Below the pieces are notes generated by a model. The model did not search any database. It was not told the DNA's origin and saw only the letters and a program-made list of their open reading frames with translations. The position numbers and the translations under genes are program-made. Below, one piece after another: positions 57,451-64,000 of a stretch of DNA of 64,000 bases; position 1 is the first letter of the stretch; each line of letters opens with the position of its first letter. Origin of the DNA: Calycina herbarum (taxonomy: Eukaryota > Ascomycota > Leotiomycetes > Helotiales > Pezizellaceae); the NCBI GenBank assembly GCA_001414485.1, contig LLEY01000105.1:62001-126000 (forward strand), read 5' to 3'.

Positions 57451-60177
57451 ATGGAGGGATCACAGAGACCACAACGAGATATCAATGAATTACTTACACA
57501 AGGTTTCTTTACAACTTCGAGAGCAAAGAGTCCAACCAAACCAAGGTATTGGCTACCACTGTCCTTGATCATGCTTTACCACCTCCACTAACCGTTCTCT
57601 AGCTCCGACTTGCCCTCGAGACCAGCTCCTTCCTATTTATATGCCAAACATGAACCAACATACGAACGAAGTCGCAGTCGAGGCCGCAGAGAACGAGCTC
57701 CTCGACCTACGGTGGAGGATGAAGTGGTTTCCCTAGCTAGAGAAACGTCTGGGTCTTCCAGGCCACCCTCATACGACCCCCCACTACGAGGAATCATAGA
57801 CCAAATACCCATCATACTCGAGGCAGAAGTCGGGAAGACTGAGGCTGCAAGGCTGCAGACGGATTCTGTATGCAAGGAAACAGATAAGGAGAAGAACACA
57901 GAACGGCGATTCGTTTTTGTTCCTCGATCAGAGACGCAATCTTCAAATTCGTCCGAGGATGATGGCAGGCGTAGAAAGGAATCTAGGAGGAAAGATACCA
58001 GTCGAACTTCCAATACTGCTAGCTCTACGAGGCGTGAGGAGAGGAAGAAATCCAAATCACCATCACCTGTGGAGAGAAAAAGGAGTAGGCAGGACCTGCC
58101 TGCTCTCGAAACCAAGCTTCCCAAAAATATTCCTCCGACATACAGAAGGAGTGCTTCTTCTTTTACAGGATCCCCCAATGGTAATGACGTTACACCAAAA
58201 GCAACAGCTGCTACCCCAAAGACTTCAGGAGGAGAATACTTTCTGTCCCCGGACATGCTGAGGAGGAAGGATAATATAAACCCACCTGTCCCTCGACATG
58301 CGTCCTTGGACAGCCGAGCTGGTTCTACATCTGGCAATCGGTCACCAACTCATCCAGGAACCCCTTTATCTGACTCACGAAATTCTCGCTCTGGCGATCC
58401 CTCTCGATCTGGACGGGATACAAATGAGAGATCACCAAGACCAAAGAAGTTACCTGAAGAATATGTATCTCGAAAGCTAGAAAGAGGAACCTCAAATTAC
58501 TCGGAACGGCCATCTACGGGGAATTCATCAAAATCAAAACGGTCACGGGGTTATTATAGCAGTAGCGATGAAGACCTTGCAGATAGTGATTCCGATAGAA
58601 AAACAAGGTGGAGTAAGGTGGAAGTAAGTAAAAAGAATACGTTACCTGTGAACGACTATAATCCCTCAAGGTCAAATAGATCTTCATATGATAGAAAGGC
58701 ATCTTCTAGGCTCAATTCGCCGAAGATATCTCCCACTCAAACACCAACAGCAGATGACCTAGAAAGGAGCCAAACCTTTCCACGCCCAAGCGACAGACGA
58801 CCAAGTCCAAGACCAGAATCTCCATATTCAGCGGTCCAGGGAACACCAAGAGGTGATAAATTAAATCCTTTCGACACTTATCCACCCCGACCAGTTTCAC
58901 GAAATGGGTCCTCAAATGTACATGCACCACCAGTACCAAAACACTCTACACCTTACCCCACTACTTCGACAATGCCAGTTCCTATTCCCACAAGAATTGA
59001 TCTACATTCCCCTGGCGAGACTCTCAGATCACCTTCAATTCCTCAATACGAAGATCAAAGCACACCAAAGCCAGCATGGCAGCCGGGACCTTTTCAGCCT
59101 CCTCAGAATTTGGAGAAACCTGTTGGCTCCTATCGTCGTTTCTCCGAGGATGTCGAAAAGGGTAGCATTGCTCCTCTTCCTGCTTGTCCTCGAATGACAC
59201 ACACCCGTGGTCGCAACGACTGGTTAACTTTACCAAATTGCCCTGCATTCAACATTTGCCCATCGTGTTTCAACTCGATAATTGCACCTACTGAGTTCGG
59301 TCCTCATTTCGTTCAGGCTGCTCCGAGACCCCCGGACGCCTCAGTCCAATGTGACTTTGGTAGTTCTCCGTGGTACCGTATAGCGTGGCTACTCACGATC
59401 AAGGAAAGAAGAAGAGATCTGAAATTATTCTATGGACTAGCCGATGTTGCCGCGACTGAAGCACCATGTCTTGGAAAGCAGGAAGGGGTCAGAAAATGGC
59501 ATTCAATAATCGATCCCAGGACCGGCTCTCCAATCCATAATTTCGACGTCTGTCACAACTGCGTCAAGAGCGTAGAAACACTACTCCCAGTAATGAGAGG
59601 AGCATTCATCCGAAACGACAAAAACGGCACTGGATCCCTCCGAATCTGCGATCTCAGCGTCGACAGCAAACGCTTCGTTCAATACTTCGACGCCCTAGAG
59701 GTCACAGCCGACCGAGCAGACCGCTACGACGAGTCTCCCGACCTCCGCGACCTCGCCAGTCTTGCCCGCCGCCTCTCCCGCTTCGACGAGTGCGAGAAAG
59801 ATAAAGATCGTATTGACAGGAAATGGTACATCATCACGCAACTCCCCGAATTTACGGTCTGCGAGGAATGTTTTGATGAAGTTGTTTGGCCTGAACTTGA
59901 TGAGCGGAAGGCTATCCCGCTGCTTTTTCAGAAGAATATGGCGAGGTTGCCGAGGGCGAGCTGTCAGCTTTACTCGGCGAAGATGAGGGGTATCTTTCGC
60001 ATTGCGGTTGATGGGGATGACTTTAAGTTTTTGGCTAGTAAGGCGAGGGAGAGGAGGACTGTGGAGGCGGCTTATAAGGCGAATGTTGGGGAGGTTAAGA
60101 GGGGGGCTGTGCTGAATCCTGCGGCTGCGAACCAGGAGTTGAGGAGGCTTGAGGATGAGTGGAGGAGGTGGGAGTGA
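57451..60177 (+). CDS. Disordered Ser/Arg-rich protein with C-terminal Cys-rich module (2 exons)
   Basis: Exon 1 57451-57545, intron 57546-57602 (57 nt, GTATTG...CTAACCGTTCTCTAG), exon 2 57603-60177; 889 residues. The start is the first in-frame ATG and gives MEGSQRPQRDINELLTQGFF; without the intron the long frame has no ATG near its start. Residues about 40-540 are low-complexity, rich in Ser, Arg, Pro and charged residues (RSRSRGRRERA, KSKRSRGYYSSSDEDLADSDSD), so probably disordered. From about 560 a folded module has paired cysteines: NICPSCF (near 583), CHNC (near 682) and CEEC (near 785), suggesting zinc binding. The C-terminus ends in a helical Arg/Glu-rich tail. I recognise this as a conserved but uncharacterised ascomycete protein, sometimes labelled Ser/Arg-related nuclear matrix-like. 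Function is unknown; a nuclear role is only a guess. Confidence 0.85.
57546..57602 (+). other. Intron of the Cys-rich protein gene
   Basis: 57 nt with a CTAAC branch site about 10 nt before the TAG acceptor; phase 2 matches on both sides (AG + C gives Ser). The donor GTATTG is weaker than the consensus. Confidence 0.8.
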
Positions 60178-60877
60178 AGAGTGAGAATTTCGAAGAAAAA
60201 AATGGGGTATGGATATTGGGAGATAGGTTTGGGGGGAAGGGTGTGTTTATATAGATTTGGGTTTATGTGGATGATGATATTGATGAGAGGCATGAGATGA
60301 TGAGAATGAATATTACGATGTTTTTGGGATACCCATTTGGGGCTAGTGCAGTTTGAAGGTGATTCTATCACTTGGGCGAAGTTGCTTGAGTTGAGCAAAG
60401 GCTCGTCTGCTTCCGGAAACAATTCATTTTTTTCTCACTATTATCATTTCTCCTAAACTTTGCCCAGCCCTCCTCGACCTGATTCTGGAACGGCTTTGGG
60501 ATAATCTCAGGACCATGTAAACTACTTGGATAGTCGCACTTTATACGACCATCCAGGATAGCAGAAGACTATTTACATGGCTTCTCCTTAATTATCGAAA
60601 CAAACTTATCGTCTGAAAAAATGCTAATGAGTCTAGTACTATCAGCTTTGAGGGTTATCACGGTCTTCTAGGTTTTCCTCCACGGAAGTCCGTATCAAGA
60701 GAGTAAATGGCTGATACTTCTTTTCATTCTTATTCGGAGTTTGTGATAACTATCAGATCCTTGCATAATGGCTCTCCTACTTATCCAGGGTCTTTAGAAT
60801 ATAATTTCCATTTCTTAACACCGCATTTATAATACATTCGCTAACCACACCCTTTAAAGAGCAACAATTATTCCAAA
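60178..60877. other. Intergenic region
   Basis: 3' flank of the Cys-rich gene followed by the upstream region of the cutinase relic. The antisense frame at 60072-60422 overlaps the gene end and has no support. Nothing else recognised. Confidence 0.6.
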
Positions 60878-61666
60878 ATGAAGATTACTAACTCTTTCCT
60901 CATCTATTGCTTTACTGTTCTCTCCGTTACAGCCTGTGTAATAACACGCCAAGCATCCCAAACCGTCCCCGTAGCTGCAAACACAAACGAGTTTACTGAA
61001 GGTGGTTGTAGCGACATACTATTTTTCTTCACACAAGGAATCTAGCAGCAGGAACTATGGTAAGTTCAACACCACCCTCTCCAACTTATTCCCGAGAAAC
61101 TTCTGGAAGTAGGTCTGTAGGGGAAAATGCTCGGTCCATCTATAGTCGATGGATTAAAATCTGCATTTGGACCGTTGAAGTCGAGGGAGTCACATACAAT
61201 GCTGGCATTTTCGACAATCTTCACCCGGAACGCACAACGTACAATCGTATGGGGATGTATGTTCCTCTTTCTGATTCTCGCCAATTGCACTCTGGTTACA
61301 AGACTAGGTGCACTCCTACTCGAACTTCTCTCAAACCTAAGAAATCATTTCGTAATCACTAACAAGCCCGACCACAGTCAAAGGGCAGCAGTTGTTCATC
61401 GCGCCATTGAAAAACTAAGCGAAGCCGTGAAAGACAAGAATCGTAGGAGTAGTCGCCTACGACGATACTCGAAATTACCAAGACAACGGACGAATTTCTA
61501 ATTTTCCAGCTGAGAAGTTGCTTATTCTCTGTAACGAGTGGGATGAGGTTTGTGCTGGCACTCTTAACTTTACACCCGCGCATTCCAATACGCTGAGCGT
61601 GTCCCAGAGGCTGTCGCTTTTTTGACTGAGAAGCTGCGGGCTGCTGGTAGTGTCAAGGTTGTTTGA
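60878..61666 (+). pseudogene. Cutinase (carbohydrate esterase family 5) pseudogene
   Basis: The ATG at 60878 opens a secretion signal (MKITNSFLIYCFTVLSVTACV) followed by NEFTEGGCSDILFFFTQG, the usual cutinase start (NELxxGxCxxVxFIFARGSTE). A 1-nt loss then causes a stop. Further frames give GPSIVDGLKSAFGP, VEGVTYNAGIFDNLHP, SQRAAVVHRAIEKLSEAV (active site GYSQG changed to DHSQR), IVGVVAYDDTRNYQDNGRI and DEVCAGTLNFTPAH (catalytic Asp kept). The end reads AVAFLTEKL in yet another frame, stop at 61664. A GTAAGT...GTAG intron near 61061-61128 appears intact. At least four frameshifts separate the blocks. Live relatives hydrolyse cutin or related esters outside the cell. Confidence 0.85.
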
Positions 61667-62138
61667 GTTCGGAACGTACTATAGAGAATTCACGAAACGT
61701 CTCGCTATATTCAATCGTGAAAAATGTAAAGCACAGTATTTTAAATCCTTTTGTAAAAATCTTATATAAATATTCATTTGACTACCACTCAACATTCTGA
61801 GAGAAGAAATCCTGAATCATCGAAATTTTGCTAGAGTTATTGGCAATATAAGAAGCACCGACTCGGCTATTACGAACCGTTTCTACAGGGTGTACCCGAT
61901 GTGCGATGCCGGTTTGCCGGTTGTTCCGCTAAATGTAGAACTAGGACTTCTAATTCTTAATAAAAAGGTTTAGGATAACCATCCAATAAGACTAGGAGGA
62001 ATCAGAAAAAGGATTTCCCCGGTACTCTCGTCTAATTCTATGAAAAGACATTGTATCTGACATCTCCATTTCTCTTGCACTGCTCAGCACCGAGAAGTCG
62101 AGGGTCTGGAAAATTTACAAAACTCCCTTCTGGCTAAA
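61667..62138. other. Intergenic region between two pseudogenes
   Basis: AT-richer intergenic DNA with no recognisable coding, RNA or repeat feature. It includes CGATGCCGGTTTGCCGGTTG (61902-61921), a small imperfect direct repeat of no clear meaning. Confidence 0.5.
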
Positions 62139-63770
62139 TCATATATGAGCAATACATTGAGTCCACGGGATAGATAGATACACTCCAATTGGAACATATC
62201 TCAAACTGAAAAACGCCTCAGCAACAACAAAAACCCTCGAAGTAGCATAAGATACAGTCAGACAAACAATCAAGAACTTGCTTAAACGCTGCACAGACAT
62301 ATAAAAACCGAATCCATGCGAAAGATTCACAGAAGCACGGCTGATGAGAATACCTAGAGATGTACACATAATATTTATGGCAGCAATTTTCCACAGAAGC
62401 ACTTCAATTAGAGTAGCGAAAAGAAAATAACATGCAGAAAGATGGATGCCGCCATATGATGCTGGCAAGAAGATGCTAAGAATGAATAGAGTTGGACTTT
62501 AAGCTATAAATGTGTGAATAGCATCTGGCTCCCAGAGCCCTTGGAACAGTCTAGGAATTGCTGTATCGAAAATATTTGCAACGAGGGCGTTTTGCAGCTT
62601 GAATATTTGTGGTCTTGGGGGAGAAGTGGGTTCTAGTAGGGCTCGAATTATTGTGCTGCGTGTAATTGCTGTGGCTGCACGTTTCCACCTCAATTCCGTT
62701 CTTTTGGTTTCAGGTGATAAGTTTTCATTGGTGATATGATATGAGTTGTCAAAAACTAGCCTGTCCGTCACTAATTGGCTTTGGTCGTCACCGAATGGCG
62801 GAGTCTCCACGCTGGAATGTGTTGTTTGCGACTTGGACTCGACAAGAAGAAGTGAGGCAGCTTCGCCACCTTTTATCAACATGTTGTAGGATGTATCTAT
62901 CAACCTGTAGTATCGAGGATCATGGGACAGTGGTTCTTTGTTTTGTAGAAGCATCAGCGCAATGACGTTCTGAAGCCCTGGGCCGTTATTTTTTGAGTGT
63001 GATATGGCACCAGATACGGATGGCAAGTTAATGGCCGCTGAATCATACGGTTCGAATTCTATTTCAGAATTATTGCTGGCTCCAGATGATGGAACCATTT
63101 TTGGGTTAATCGGCGTGGGATCCGAGACATCTTGAGGTTTCTATGCCATAGTTCAGCGCATTATAAACAGAGTATCAGACGGAAATACTTACTTAGAGAA
63201 TCAATGCATAAATTACGTGGACAAAAGTATGCATTTCAAGTAAAGTCAAGGGATATCCGGCTGCCTTTCGGGCGATGCATTAGACAACCATCCAGGTAAC
63301 TTGAATGCAGCTAAGCGTTTTTCCTACAGTGCCCTTTTTACCTTTGTTGGAAATGGCGTCTGATGTGAGGTCCATGTAGTACCCATGTTGGGCTAAGAAA
63401 AGTAGAGACCCGGGAGTGAGAGTAAGTTGAGAAGTATTGCTGGTCATGTCTTGTATTAGAGCATGCCTGAAAGGGAGAATTGTATTGGCTGACATTTTCC
63501 GATTTGAAGTTCTTATAATCATCTCCGAATCGAGTCCTATTGAGATTTCTCACAAGCTCACTTTCCGCTTGACGCTGTGAAACTGCCGACCAAACAACAA
63601 GCTCAGGAGCAAACAACGCTATGATAACCCATCGCACCTTTTGCATCAAATTTTTCCCGCCGTGGACCCGTATGGAGGTACGTTCAAATGTATAGCCGTG
63701 TAGATATAAGAAATTAAGGTTAAAACATAACTTGATAAAATATCTACAGTGCCCCAGTATGTCGCTGATT
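62139..63770 (-). pseudogene. Uncharacterised fungal multi-pass membrane protein, pseudogene
   Basis: Minus-strand relic of a large ascomycete membrane-protein family without a named function. Blocks in order: WGTVDILSSYVLTLISYIYTAIHLNVPPYGS (about 63755-63660), then a 1-nt shift to VRWVIIALFAPELVVWSAV. Next come LTPGSLLFLAQHGYYMDL, IQVTWMVV, a TAA at 63280-63282 (probably a former Gln), CIARKAAGYPLTLLEMHTFVHVIYALIL and a TAA at 63193-63195. An intact 52-nt intron follows (63141-63192). Then come KPQDVSDPTPINPK, a loop, a TAA at 62499-62501, SPTLFILSIFLPASYGGIHLSA, further hydrophobic helices and the C-terminal VPIGVYLSIPWTQ. Three nonsense codons and a frameshift make it non-functional. Several other ORFs here are pieces of it. 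Confidence 0.78.
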
Positions 63771-64000
63771 TGTGAAATGGTTTTATTTCCGAGCGCTGCT
63801 GAAATTGCGGAATCGACAGTCATCTCGACTGCTGCTGTAAAGGCCTGTTCGGCACGTATATAATTTATTATAAAAATATGAGATTTGTACACGAGTACAG
63901 GTCCAAAAGGTGCTCGTATATAACTGGTTTTTACGCTCACATATAATACATGCCTGTTTAGCTTAGAGAAAGTTCAGTACACATTTTTAGTACATATTTC
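63771..64000. other. 5' flank or first exon of the membrane-protein pseudogene
   Basis: The open frame upstream on the minus strand continues to 63940 (MSVKTSYIRAPF...) but I see no family signal in it. The start of the former gene may lie here or beyond the window. Confidence 0.4.

Noticed and set aside
57633..58337. 234-codon minus-strand frame
   Set aside because: Antisense shadow of the Ser/Arg-rich coding region; no start context or homology.
1..64000. CRISPR arrays, rRNA or bacterial-type operons
   Set aside because: None present; the genes are eukaryotic with spliceosomal introns, and the repeats are transposon ends.

Overview
The window reads as genomic DNA of a filamentous ascomycete (Pezizomycotina). 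A cutinase relic and the style of the host genes suggest Leotiomycetes, but that placement is inference. Two compartments meet near 53.9-54.8 kb. Bases 1 to about 53.9 kb are an AT-rich block made almost entirely of dead transposable elements. CpA/TpG dinucleotides are nearly absent, TpA is in large excess, and every reading frame is filled with TAA/TAG at places where relatives have Gln or Trp. This is the signature of repeat-induced point mutation (RIP). Bases 54.8-64 kb have normal composition and carry host genes with short introns.

Transposon block: (i) five Fot1/pogo-like DNA transposon copies (about 1.84-1.86 kb, ACGT ends, TA target duplications), one of them truncated, plus three MITE-type elements with the same end design; (ii) Ty3/Gypsy chromoviruses of at least four families; (iii) a 5.2-kb Tad-like LINE and two LINE fragments; (iv) a 149-bp GC-richer repeat present twice. 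The nesting can be read from target duplications. The LINE (5934-11117) sits in the integrase of Gypsy-1. Element b (26485-33963) sits in the protease of Gypsy-E. Element c (39814-47076) sits in the primer-binding region of element d (39343-53882). Fot1-like copies sit in Gypsy pieces and in a MITE.

Host side: an Mhf1/CENP-S gene (minus strand, three exons) is divergent from a PGA2-type ER protein gene. They are followed by a large two-exon gene for a disordered, Ser/Arg-rich protein with a Cys-rich C-terminal module. Next come a cutinase (CE5) pseudogene with several frameshifts, and a minus-strand membrane-protein pseudogene with nonsense codons and a frameshift.

Most notable observations: paired 17-bp-spaced motifs in nearly all ends of the Fot1-like elements; one Fot1-like copy whose two ends and two flanks come from different insertions; a charged coiled-coil ORF antisense between pol and the 3' LTR in all three copies of one chromovirus family; and the short repeat that has largely escaped RIP.
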